Source of the DNA: Thalassolituus sp034111725
Lineage (GTDB): Bacteria > Pseudomonadota > Gammaproteobacteria > Pseudomonadales > Oceanobacteraceae
Direction of reading: 5' to 3'
NCBI RefSeq assembly: GCF_034111725.1
Contig: NZ_JAWUWR010000022.1
Span: forward strand, 1-48,154
Length of the DNA: 48,154 bases
The position numbers and the translations under genes were made by a program. Shown piece by piece: positions 8,730-16,628 of this stretch; the first letter of the stretch is position 1; the number at the start of each line of letters is the position of its first letter. The notes under the pieces were generated by a model. It had not been told where the DNA came from and searched no databases. It saw only the letters and a list, made by a program, of their open reading frames with translations.

Positions 8730-9307
8730 TACTCAGCTCCAACGACAGTCGAGGCATTGCTCGGAGCGATCCAACGGTCCAACAGCAGCGCCAAGCGCGC
8801 AATACGCTTCATCGTTCTAACGGAATAGGTTGCTCCAGAAATACCATCAACGTGGCGAGATAATTTCCCCTCGTCAGTCAGCATTTGATCAACAAATTGA
8901 GCGGTATAAGCAGGAAGTCGAATTTCATCGCCCCGCGCTTCGCGAAATATCATGACCTCTATGCGCTCGATTTTTTGGGCGCGCGTCACCACAGCAAAAG
9001 TAATGGGTCGCTCTTTGCCAATGTCACTTAGAATCCACAAGGCAGTATCACCGCTCTGCCAATATTTAATTCGAGCTTGGCGCAACTCCATATTGGCTAT
9101 GCGCTGAGCTTCTTGCTTTTGTTCAGCCTGCAGCCACAAGGTTTTTGCATCAGGAGCCCCATCCTTAAAAACTTCGAGCGAGATGTCTTCAATACTGTAG
9201 TAAACACTCTGAGCGCTACTAAGGCTTGGAAATAGCAAACAAAAAAGGATCAACGACAATGTCGTTAACCCTCTTAGGTTGCGTAATAATATAAAAAGCA
9301 ACGCCAT
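8729..9307 (-). CDS. Periplasmic FMN-binding domain protein, ApbE-type flavinylation motif
   Basis: 192 residues with an N-terminal hydrophobic signal or anchor (about 11-32, ending SSAQS). The C-terminal half is an FMN_bind domain. Its motif VDGISGATYS (about 153-162) fits the ApbE flavin-transferase target D-x-x-S/T-G-A-T/S, so Thr160 is the predicted attachment site of covalent FMN. Related domains occur in NqrC, RnfG and ferric or quinone-linked reductases. It is the middle gene of a tight operon: the porin gene ends 9 bp before it and the PepSY gene overlaps its stop. No apbE gene is in the window, so the enzyme must be encoded elsewhere. The redox partner is unknown. Confidence 0.85.
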   Translation of the reverse strand: MALLFILLRNLRGLTTLSLILFCLLFPSLSSAQSVYYSIEDISLEVFKDGAPDAKTLWLQAEQKQEAQRIANMELRQARIKYWQSGDTALWILSDIGKERPITFAVVTRAQKIERIEVMIFREARGDEIRLPAYTAQFVDQMLTDEGKLSRHVDGISGATYSVRTMKRIARLALLLDRWIAPSNASTVVGAE

Positions 9308-9316
9308 TACTATCCT

Positions 9317-10429
9317 TTAAAAACTGTATCCCATGCCTAGATTGTAACCAGTACCAATCAAGTCACCGTCTTGCTTTTCGCGATAATAATCAGCCTTTAC
9401 AACAACCGTTGGTGCTAGCCAATAGTTGGCACCCATATCATGACGCTTCACTTCAGAGTCAGCACTATCGCCAGCAGTGGTATCCCAAGCGCTATTGCGA
9501 TAAAAAACACCGACATTGTTTACGCGATACGAAGGTTCGATATAAAAACCATTTTGTTTGGATGCACCCGCGGTGATGTCATTAATAGCAGAGGTAAGAT
9601 TCCACTGAGCATACAAGGCACGTAAAGCAAATCCACCGGTTTGATAAACCGCATGAGTTTCTAGCAAACGAGCACCAATTTCTTTTGCACCTGAACCTTG
9701 CATAATATCATCCTGATATTGCACCGAAGCCGCCAACTCTAAGCCAGGAACCGCTGTATATTTCAAGCGAGCGGTGTATGCCGCTTTATTCGCCTGTGCT
9801 TCTGATACCTTTTGACGACCGCTACGCAAAGAACCGGTGGCCGAATTCAAACCTGAATGCACGGCGACGTCGTAACCAATACCATCAACGATATCACCAC
9901 TTACCGCCACACCACCTTCCCACCAAGTGGTCGGAATAATGTTCTTTTCAACGTTATTACGTTCTACACCATAAAACGTCTCTGGCTCATGCGTCGCGTT
10001 TAAAATACCTACGGGCAGCAAAAACAGACCGCCTTTCACTTTCGTTGTGCCTGCAACGTCGTATTCAATAAAGGCCTGCTCTAACTCGATTTCGCCGTTT
10101 TTCCCTTCACCAGCAATACTATGCTCAAGTTCAAACTCAGAGAAAAAGCGCGTGCGTTCGTTGAATTCTTTGCCGAAAAACAACACGAAACGATGAAAAT
10201 CGATTTCGTTATCTTCACCATTGGCGAGATTTAAATGCATCTCACCATAGCCGCCAATCGATACACCATTGGTTGAGCTTGTCGTAGCTTGTTGATCGAG
10301 CGTATCGGCCAGACTATTAAGTTGCGCTTTCATTGCAGCGATTTCAGCTTTGAGCTCCGCTGTTTCGTCAGCAACCGCAACCGCAGGCAAAGTCATAGCA
10401 GCGGCTAAAAAAAGTGAACGGGTATCCAT
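9317..10429 (-). CDS. Outer-membrane porin-like beta-barrel with N-terminal coiled coil
   Basis: 370 residues starting at the ATG at 10429, preceded by GAGGAC. A signal peptide (about 1-19, ending AVA) is followed by a short coiled coil (AELKAEIAAMKAQLNSLADT) and then a glycine- and aromatic-rich region of alternating strands that ends GYNLGMGYSF, with the C-terminal Phe typical of outer-membrane barrels. The start SIGGYGEMHLNL and the segment FHRFVLFFGKEFNERTRFFS resemble OprO/OprP-like or Bacteroidetes-type porins; substrate is not predictable. It is first in an operon with the FMN-binding and PepSY genes, so it may admit a substrate, such as a metal complex or electron acceptor, used by that redox pair. 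Confidence 0.8.
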   Translation of the reverse strand: MDTRSLFLAAAMTLPAVAVADETAELKAEIAAMKAQLNSLADTLDQQATTSSTNGVSIGGYGEMHLNLANGEDNEIDFHRFVLFFGKEFNERTRFFSEFELEHSIAGEGKNGEIELEQAFIEYDVAGTTKVKGGLFLLPVGILNATHEPETFYGVERNNVEKNIIPTTWWEGGVAVSGDIVDGIGYDVAVHSGLNSATGSLRSGRQKVSEAQANKAAYTARLKYTAVPGLELAASVQYQDDIMQGSGAKEIGARLLETHAVYQTGGFALRALYAQWNLTSAINDITAGASKQNGFYIEPSYRVNNVGVFYRNSAWDTTAGDSADSEVKRHDMGANYWLAPTVVVKADYYREKQDGDLIGTGYNLGMGYSF

Positions 10430-10655
10430 GAAAGAGTCCTCAGTATTACTAGGTGAAATAGTTAGATAAGAACCATAACACAATTGCGAATCACTATTAA
10501 ATACTTTAACAGATTATTATTGTTTACCTACGAAGAGGGCAATTGCATCCAATACATCAATACCAATACTAATTCAGAGCTTCCCTAGGCGCTTAAACCG
10601 CATTCAGGTAAACTCTTTGCCCAAATCCATTGCACCCTATTCTCATTAAGACACC

Positions 10656-13238
10656 ATGATGCAAGAGACTTATCAGCCCCATACGATCGAACCTGCTGTA
10701 CAACAACAGTGGGAAGCCAATCAGGTTTTTAAAGCCGTTGTCGATACTAACAAAGAGAAGTTTTACTGCCTCTCTATGTTCCCATATCCGAGTGGGCGCT
10801 TGCACATGGGTCATGTGCGTAACTACACCATTGGTGATGTGGTATCGCGCTTTCAGCGCATGCAAGGCAAAAATGTTATGCAGCCGATGGGCTGGGATGC
10901 ATTTGGTCTTCCAGCAGAAAACGCAGCCATTAAGCACAAGGTTGCTCCAGCCAAATGGACCAAAGAAAACATCGCCTACATGAAAGGCCAGCTAAAGTCG
11001 CTCGGCTTTGGCTATGATTGGGATCGTGAAATTGCGACCTGCGACCCAGAATACTATCGTTGGGAACAATGGTTTTTCACTACATTAATAGACAAGGGCT
11101 TGGCTTACAAAAAAGTCTCTGCTGTTAACTGGTGTCCAAACGACCAAACCGTTTTAGCTAACGAACAGGTCATCGACGGCTGCTGCTGGCGCTGCGACTC
11201 CGTCGTTGAGCGCAAAGAAATCCCACAGTGGTTTATTCGCATCACGGCCTACGCCGAAGAGTTATTAAATGATCTTGATCAGCTTGAAGGCTGGCCTGAT
11301 CAAGTGAAGGCAATGCAACGCAACTGGATTGGTAAATCTCGTGGCGTGCAAATGCGCTTTGGCTTAAAAGATCGATCTGACGAGTTAGAGATTTACACCA
11401 CTCGCCCAGACACGCTAATGGGTGTTAGTTACGTTGCGGTTGCTGCTGGCCATGCACTTGCTAAAGAAGCCGCTGAAACTAATTTAGAGTTAGCTGCATT
11501 TTTAGATGAATGTAAAAAATCTGGTACTGCGGAAGCCGATTTAGCCACGGTAGAAAAGAAAGGCATGACCACCGGCTTTACCGCTATCCACCCGATCAGT
11601 GGTGCTGAAGTACCGGTTTGGGTCGCTAACTTCGTATTAATGGAATACGGTACAGGCGCTGTTATGGCCGTACCGGCACATGACCAACGCGATTGGGAAT
11701 TTGCGAAGAAATACGATTTAGCCATTAACCAAGTCATTACGGGTACCAATGGCGAAGACATTGATCTTGCAGTCGCCGCTTTCACCGAAAAAGGTGTATT
11801 GGTTAATTCTGCTGAATTTGATGGTTTGGCATTCGAACAGGCGTTCGATGCCATTGCGGCTAAATTAGTAGGGCTTGGCAGAGGCGAGGTGAAAACTAAC
11901 TACCGGTTACGCGATTGGGGCGTTAGCCGTCAGCGTTATTGGGGCAGCCCAATTCCGGTGATTCGCAACGCCGCAGGCGAGACCATGCCAGCACCAGCGT
12001 CATTGCAGCCAGTTATTCTGCCGACCGACGTGGTCATGGATGGCATTAACTCGCCAATAAAAAACAATCCAGAATTCGAAAACATTGAACTGGATGGCGA
12101 GCCCGTATTCCGTGAGACCGATACTTTCGACACCTTTATGGAGTCATCTTGGTACTACGCACGCTATTGTTCGCCACGTTGTGACGACGCCATGTTGGAT
12201 CCAAAAGAAGCCAATTATTGGCTACCTGTGGATCAATACATCGGTGGTATCGAACATGCGATTTTGCACTTGTTGTACGCCCGCTTCTTCCACAAGCTGC
12301 TGCGTGATGCAGGCTTAGTAGAAAGTGACGAGCCGTTTAAAAGCTTGCTATGCCAAGGCATGGTGTTAGCGGAAGCCTTTTACTACACCACTGAAAACGG
12401 TGCCAAAGAATGGGTTAATGCCGCTGAAGTGACTGTTGAGCGCGATGAGAAAGGTCGCTTACTCACGGCTCGCCGCACTAGCGACGACACCGAAGTTAAA
12501 TACTCCGGCATGATTAAAATGTCGAAGTCGAAAAACAACGGCGTCGATCCACAAGAAGCCATTGAGCTTTACGGTGCCGATACGGTGCGTTTGTACACTA
12601 TGTTTGCAGCACCCCCAGAGCAAACACTGGAGTGGTCTGATTCTGGCGTACAAGGTTCGCAGAAGTTTTTACAACGCGTTTGGCGTTTAAGCTACGAACT
12701 GCTGCAACAAGCAGACATCGGTAATTTAACGACGCTGAGCAAAGACGAACAAGACGTTCGCCGCAAAGTTCATGAAACCATCCAGAAGGTCAGCGATGAC
12801 ATAGGTCGCCGCTATAACTTCAACACCGGCATTGCCGCTATCATGGAATTGATGAACGCACTGCAAAAACTCGACCTTACTTCTATAGGTGGTCGCGGTG
12901 TTGTCAGTGAAGGCCTGAACGCAATTATTCGTATGCTCTCGCCGATGGCGCCGCATATCACTCAAGCCTTATGGGTTGCCTTTGGCAATGACGGGCTAGT
13001 GATTGATGCTAGCTGGCCGGTTGTTGATGAAAGCGCCTTAGTGCGCGATTCAATCACCTTAGTGGTTCAGGTAAACGGTAAATTGCGTGCCAAGCTGGAA
13101 GTTCCTGTTAGTGCTGGCAAGGATGAATTAGAAGCCTTGGCAATGGCAGACGAAGCAGTACAGAAACAGCTTGAAGGCAAAACCGTGCGTAAAGTTATCG
13201 TGGTGCCAGGTAAATTGGTCAACATCGTTGTCGGTTAA
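10656..13238 (+). CDS. leuS: Leucyl-tRNA synthetase
   Basis: 860 residues, the full bacterial length. This class I synthetase charges tRNA-Leu in the cytoplasm. The HIGH-type motif is HMGH at residues 50-53 within PYPSGRLHMGHVRNYTIGD, and KMSKS is at 621-625. The zinc domain (WCPNDQTVLANEQV, then CCWRC) and the editing domain (TTRPDTLMGVSYVAVA) are present. Two consecutive ATG codons (10656, 10659) could start it; the second gives the usual MQE N-terminus. It leads the conserved leuS-lptE-holA set and is divergent from the porin operon, with 226 bp between them. Confidence 0.98.
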   Translation: MMQETYQPHTIEPAVQQQWEANQVFKAVVDTNKEKFYCLSMFPYPSGRLHMGHVRNYTIGDVVSRFQRMQGKNVMQPMGWDAFGLPAENAAIKHKVAPAKWTKENIAYMKGQLKSLGFGYDWDREIATCDPEYYRWEQWFFTTLIDKGLAYKKVSAVNWCPNDQTVLANEQVIDGCCWRCDSVVERKEIPQWFIRITAYAEELLNDLDQLEGWPDQVKAMQRNWIGKSRGVQMRFGLKDRSDELEIYTTRPDTLMGVSYVAVAAGHALAKEAAETNLELAAFLDECKKSGTAEADLATVEKKGMTTGFTAIHPISGAEVPVWVANFVLMEYGTGAVMAVPAHDQRDWEFAKKYDLAINQVITGTNGEDIDLAVAAFTEKGVLVNSAEFDGLAFEQAFDAIAAKLVGLGRGEVKTNYRLRDWGVSRQRYWGSPIPVIRNAAGETMPAPASLQPVILPTDVVMDGINSPIKNNPEFENIELDGEPVFRETDTFDTFMESSWYYARYCSPRCDDAMLDPKEANYWLPVDQYIGGIEHAILHLLYARFFHKLLRDAGLVESDEPFKSLLCQGMVLAEAFYYTTENGAKEWVNAAEVTVERDEKGRLLTARRTSDDTEVKYSGMIKMSKSKNNGVDPQEAIELYGADTVRLYTMFAAPPEQTLEWSDSGVQGSQKFLQRVWRLSYELLQQADIGNLTTLSKDEQDVRRKVHETIQKVSDDIGRRYNFNTGIAAIMELMNALQKLDLTSIGGRGVVSEGLNAIIRMLSPMAPHITQALWVAFGNDGLVIDASWPVVDESALVRDSITLVVQVNGKLRAKLEVPVSAGKDELEALAMADEAVQKQLEGKTVRKVIVVPGKLVNIVVG

Positions 13239-13251
13239 TACCGACAACGAT
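13224..13251 (+). terminator. Hairpin with the leuS stop codon in its loop
   Basis: A perfect 12-bp stem (ATCGTTGTCGGT/ACCGACAACGAT) closes on the loop TAAT, whose first three bases are the leuS stop codon. It is followed by TTTAAA. It lies between leuS and lptE in the same direction, so it probably lowers or stabilises rather than fully ends the transcript. Confidence 0.65.
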
Positions 13252-13280
13252 TTAAAGACCACACAATAGAGGTTGTTCGC

Positions 13281-13805
13281 ATGCGCGTTTCGTTAATTTG
13301 GTTGGCCGTTATTACTCTCAGTGCTTGCGGCTGGCATTTACGCGGAATCACTCCAATACCCGACGGCTACCGCATCTTGCATTTGCAAGGCAGTGGTAAC
13401 GCTGGATTTGATCAGGCGCTCAACCAACAGTTGCAATTCAACGGCGTCGTTCTTACCGAACACGCCGTCGATGCTCCAGCACAATTGGTTATTCAATCGT
13501 ATGAAATAGAACGTCGAACGCTATCTGTCAGTACCAACGGACAAGTGGCCGAATACGAACTGAATGGTCGACTAACAGCTCTGGTGTCGCGCCCTGAAGA
13601 TGGGATCAATACCGAAGTTTTAGTGCGCTCTCGACGCACTCTAAACAATGATGTGAACAACATCGTCGCCACCGCCAATGAAGAGCGACAACAGCGTTCA
13701 GCCATTGAGAAGGATCTGGCCAGCAAACTCCTGCGGCGCTTACAGGGAATCAGTGGCGATAAAAATAAAACCGCCACTACGCCAGAACCGATAGCGCTGC
13801 CGTGA
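13281..13805 (+). CDS. lptE: LPS-assembly lipoprotein LptE
   Basis: 174 residues with a lipoprotein signal: lipobox LSAC with Cys16, followed by GWHLRG, the typical LptE start. LptE plugs the LptD barrel in the outer membrane and helps place LPS in the outer leaflet. The body is a small alpha/beta domain with repeated strands (YEIERRTLSVS, AEYELNGRLTA). It sits between leuS and holA, as in most gammaproteobacteria, and its TGA overlaps the GTG start of holA. Confidence 0.93.
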   Translation: MRVSLIWLAVITLSACGWHLRGITPIPDGYRILHLQGSGNAGFDQALNQQLQFNGVVLTEHAVDAPAQLVIQSYEIERRTLSVSTNGQVAEYELNGRLTALVSRPEDGINTEVLVRSRRTLNNDVNNIVATANEERQQRSAIEKDLASKLLRRLQGISGDKNKTATTPEPIALP

Positions 13806-14809
13806 AAATTCGTCAAGATCAACTCACAGCAACATTAAGACGCGGCCTTAGTGGCTGTTATCTTGTTTCTGGCGACGAGCCACTGCTCATCATGGAAGCT
13901 TGTGATGAAATTCGCGCGGCCGCCCGTGCTGCAGGAATAGAAGAGCGCGAACTTTTTCATGCCGAAGCAGGTTTTGATTGGCGCACCTTGCTTGATGAAG
14001 CCAACGCGATGTCGCTATTTTCTAGCCGCCGTATCCTTGAAGTTCGCATTCCAAATGGCAAGCCCTCTGATAAAGGCGCCGCTTTGCAGCAAATGGTCAG
14101 TCATCCAAATCCTGACAACGTCCTGCTTATCATTTGCCCCCGCTTAGATGCCACCGTGCAGCGCAGTACTTGGTTCAAAGCCATTGAAAGCGCCGGCGTA
14201 TTTCTGCCGATCTGGCCGATTGAACGCAATCAATTTCCAGGCTGGCTTAAACGTCGCCTACAGATCGTTGGCTTACAAATTGAACCTGCAGCGTTAGCCG
14301 CTCTTGCGCATCAAACTGAAGGTAACCTACTTGCAGCGGTACAAGAAGTTGAAAAACTGCGTCTTTTAGGTGATTCACCCGTTACCGAAGCCATGATCAA
14401 CGAAGCTATCGGCGATAGCTCTCGTTTCGATGCATTCGGCTTAGCCGATGCCTGCCTATTAGGCAATTTAGCCGAAGCGGCGCGCATACTTACACATCTG
14501 CAAGCCGAAGGCTCTGAACCTATTATGATTTTAGGAGCTATCACACGGAAAATTCGTCAACTAATCGCCTTGTACAACAACTCTGGACAGCAATTGAGCG
14601 AGGGGTTTAAGAAGCAAAATATCTGGCCAAAACAACAAGCTCCTTACAAGGCGGCACTGCAACGGATTCGCCAAAATGAACTTTTTGCCGCACTACAAAA
14701 AGCCGAAGCGATCGATAATGCAGCAAAAGGTAATGGACAAGACCCTTGGTTATTACTTGGAGAACTAACGATTCTCCTTACGGGCCATAAAAACCATCTC
14801 CCCTGTTAA
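13802..14809 (+). CDS. holA: DNA polymerase III delta subunit
   Basis: 335 residues from a GTG that overlaps the lptE stop (GTGA), close to the usual 340. HolA is the clamp-loader wrench that opens the beta sliding clamp. Recognisable segments include GCYLVSGDEPLLIMEACDEI at the N-terminus, the FFSSRRILEVRI-like strand (here MSLFSSRRILEVRIP) and the C-terminal collar region with ILGAITRKIRQL and QDPWLLLGELTILLTG. The four-base overlap implies translational coupling to lptE. Confidence 0.95.
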   Translation: MKIRQDQLTATLRRGLSGCYLVSGDEPLLIMEACDEIRAAARAAGIEERELFHAEAGFDWRTLLDEANAMSLFSSRRILEVRIPNGKPSDKGAALQQMVSHPNPDNVLLIICPRLDATVQRSTWFKAIESAGVFLPIWPIERNQFPGWLKRRLQIVGLQIEPAALAALAHQTEGNLLAAVQEVEKLRLLGDSPVTEAMINEAIGDSSRFDAFGLADACLLGNLAEAARILTHLQAEGSEPIMILGAITRKIRQLIALYNNSGQQLSEGFKKQNIWPKQQAPYKAALQRIRQNELFAALQKAEAIDNAAKGNGQDPWLLLGELTILLTGHKNHLPC

Positions 14810-15069
14810 CTATCAGAAGAAAGCGTTAGCTTGATCACATTTCATCCATAAAACGCGTGCCATACTTTCTTAACTCATTGGTCTCCCCCGACAAACTTGC
14901 TTACAAAGATGCCTTTAATGTCCGGATTAGACTAGGTAATGTGCAATTTATTGTCAGTTTTAAGCAGTTAGTGGTACGAAAACATAGCTTAAACGTCAAA
15001 AGCTATTAATAATGTGGCTCAAAACGCCACCGTTTATTGACGGTGTCGAACCGTAGAAAGGAGGAACCG
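14810..15069 (+). other. Intergenic region with a leader stem-loop
   Basis: No gene is seen. Near its end, 15028-15045 forms CACCGT/ACGGTG around a 6-base loop, 12 bases before the strong ribosome site AAAGGAGG (15057-15064) of the next gene. The stem-loop could act as a 5' UTR stabiliser or control element. Confidence 0.4.
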
Positions 15070-15663
15070 ATGAATACTGCCGTGCGTCAGCAAAACAGCG
15101 ATCTAGTCTGGAATCTTGAAAAGATTAACCAGCACAAGCGTGCGATGAGCTTCGTGAAGCAATTCGAAAACCGCTTTTGCGTATTTTCATCATCGGTTCG
15201 ACAGCTCTACACGAACTACAGCATTTTTTTCCCTGAAGAAGCTCACCGTCAAATGGTGATCCTGCCCGATCCATATGCATTCCACGACACCTTCAGCTAT
15301 CTGAATCCAGATGCTGTCAGCTCGACCGGCCTGCATGTAATTCCTGGAAATCTAATAGGCAAACAAGGTTTGTATTTGGTTATTTCGCATAAAGATAAAA
15401 AAGTACGATCAGTGCCGATCCCATTTCAGGAAGGCATGCGCCAGATATTACGGCGCAGTAACAGCGACGATCCTTTTTTACCTGTATTGATGAAAGGTGA
15501 TTTGCGTGAATTTAACGACAAGCTTCCATGTTTGCATTTGCATCGCCTGCGTCTAAAAGAACTGACTGGACTCTCTGGGTTAGAACGCGAAAGTATCCGC
15601 ACTGTCATTACCGATAAACTGATGGATTTGTATCAACAATCATCTACCTTCAATCTAAACTGA
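15070..15663 (+). CDS. Conserved-looking protein of unknown function, 197 aa
   Basis: I do not recognise this family. The ATG at 15070 is chosen because AAAGGAGG lies five bases upstream; an earlier in-frame start at 15037 has no such signal. The protein is soluble, without signal peptide or membrane helix. It has a mixed alpha/beta middle (GLYLVISHKDKKVRSVPIPF) and a basic C-terminal helix region (CLHLHRLRLKELTGLSGLE followed by RESIRTVITDKLMDLY). The strong ribosome site suggests high expression. Its 3' end overlaps the convergent SDR gene by nine bases. Confidence 0.75.
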   Translation: MNTAVRQQNSDLVWNLEKINQHKRAMSFVKQFENRFCVFSSSVRQLYTNYSIFFPEEAHRQMVILPDPYAFHDTFSYLNPDAVSSTGLHVIPGNLIGKQGLYLVISHKDKKVRSVPIPFQEGMRQILRRSNSDDPFLPVLMKGDLREFNDKLPCLHLHRLRLKELTGLSGLERESIRTVITDKLMDLYQQSSTFNLN

Positions 15664-16563
15664 CACCGAGTTGTCAGCGGTATCGACACGATAGTATTGG
15701 CGAATAAGGCGGCTAAGACCTTTGCGCCAAGCCTTGGGCTTTATACCGAAACTATGAAATAACAGCGTATTATCCGACAGTGGCGTCCATATATACGGCA
15801 CTTGCCCACCTTCCTGCGAATGTAACTCAGCCGCTCCGAGATTTTCATACTGTCGCGCCTCAGACAGCAGAGCTTCGGCAAACGTATAAGACGACACGGG
15901 CTCGACACCGCTAAAGTGATAGGTTCCCCAAAGGTGATCCGCACAAGAGGCTTGCTTAAACATAGCCAACATAACTTCAGCGACGTCATCTGCCGGCGTC
16001 GGTGCAATATGGCGTTTCATATCAACCGTCAGAATTTGATCATGACGAATGGCGGTTAGCAGCCGCGTAGCAAAATCGTCATTCATCAATGAAAAGACCT
16101 GACCTGCACGTAAAATCAGATGCTGCGGATTTTGCCGAACCAACCCCTCAATCGCCAACAAATGTTGTGCAACTTGAGTATCGCTAAACTTCTGCCAAGT
16201 CTCATCCACCAAAGTACCATTAGCAGCATCCATTACTGCCATTGAGGATAGCAGCACAATCGCAGCATCTTCTGCGCGTGCCTGATCAATCCAAAACTCA
16301 ATATGTTGAAAATCTTCTGAATTATAAACAGAGGGGGTAAGAACGTAGACGGGTCTACCGCTCGACTGCAACCCCTGGCGCTCACGACTTTCTAAGCTCA
16401 CGCCTTTATACATGAAGTTTTGTTCGGCCAATAAGCGTGTTAGACACTTACCGACAGGGCGATTTGCACCAATGATATGGGTATGAAAACTGCTGATAGC
16501 CAATATTAAGATCCCAGTCAAACCGGTGAATTGAAAGAACCTAAGATTACCACTGGCAGCCAC
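15655..16563 (-). CDS. NAD(P)-dependent sugar-nucleotide epimerase/reductase-like protein (SDR)
   Basis: Up to 302 residues in an extended short-chain dehydrogenase fold, closest in outline to RmlD-type dTDP-4-dehydrorhamnose reductases and NAD-dependent epimerases. The nucleotide-binding loop is HIIGANRPVGKCL. Later segments are IVLLSSMAVMD (strand with Ser), LILRAGQVFS and GTYHFSGVEPVSSYTFAEAL, as in RmlD relatives. The classical Tyr-x-x-x-Lys is not obvious. The GTG at 16563 gives an unusually long N-terminus; a TTG at 16503 would place the Rossmann loop about ten residues from the start, as expected for the family. No sugar-synthesis genes are nearby, so the substrate is unknown. It is divergent from the diguanylate cyclase gene. 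Confidence 0.75.
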   Translation of the reverse strand: MAASGNLRFFQFTGLTGILILAISSFHTHIIGANRPVGKCLTRLLAEQNFMYKGVSLESRERQGLQSSGRPVYVLTPSVYNSEDFQHIEFWIDQARAEDAAIVLLSSMAVMDAANGTLVDETWQKFSDTQVAQHLLAIEGLVRQNPQHLILRAGQVFSLMNDDFATRLLTAIRHDQILTVDMKRHIAPTPADDVAEVMLAMFKQASCADHLWGTYHFSGVEPVSSYTFAEALLSEARQYENLGAAELHSQEGGQVPYIWTPLSDNTLLFHSFGIKPKAWRKGLSRLIRQYYRVDTADNSVSV

Positions 16564-16628
16564 TCCGTCAAAGCGCGGAAGGCTGTCTATACTGGTAAGT
16601 ATCTTTAGTTCTACTCAAGTTACTTAAA

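Noticed and set aside
10593..10937. Minus-strand open frame over the start of leuS
   Set aside because: It is antisense to conserved leuS codons and has no recognisable product.
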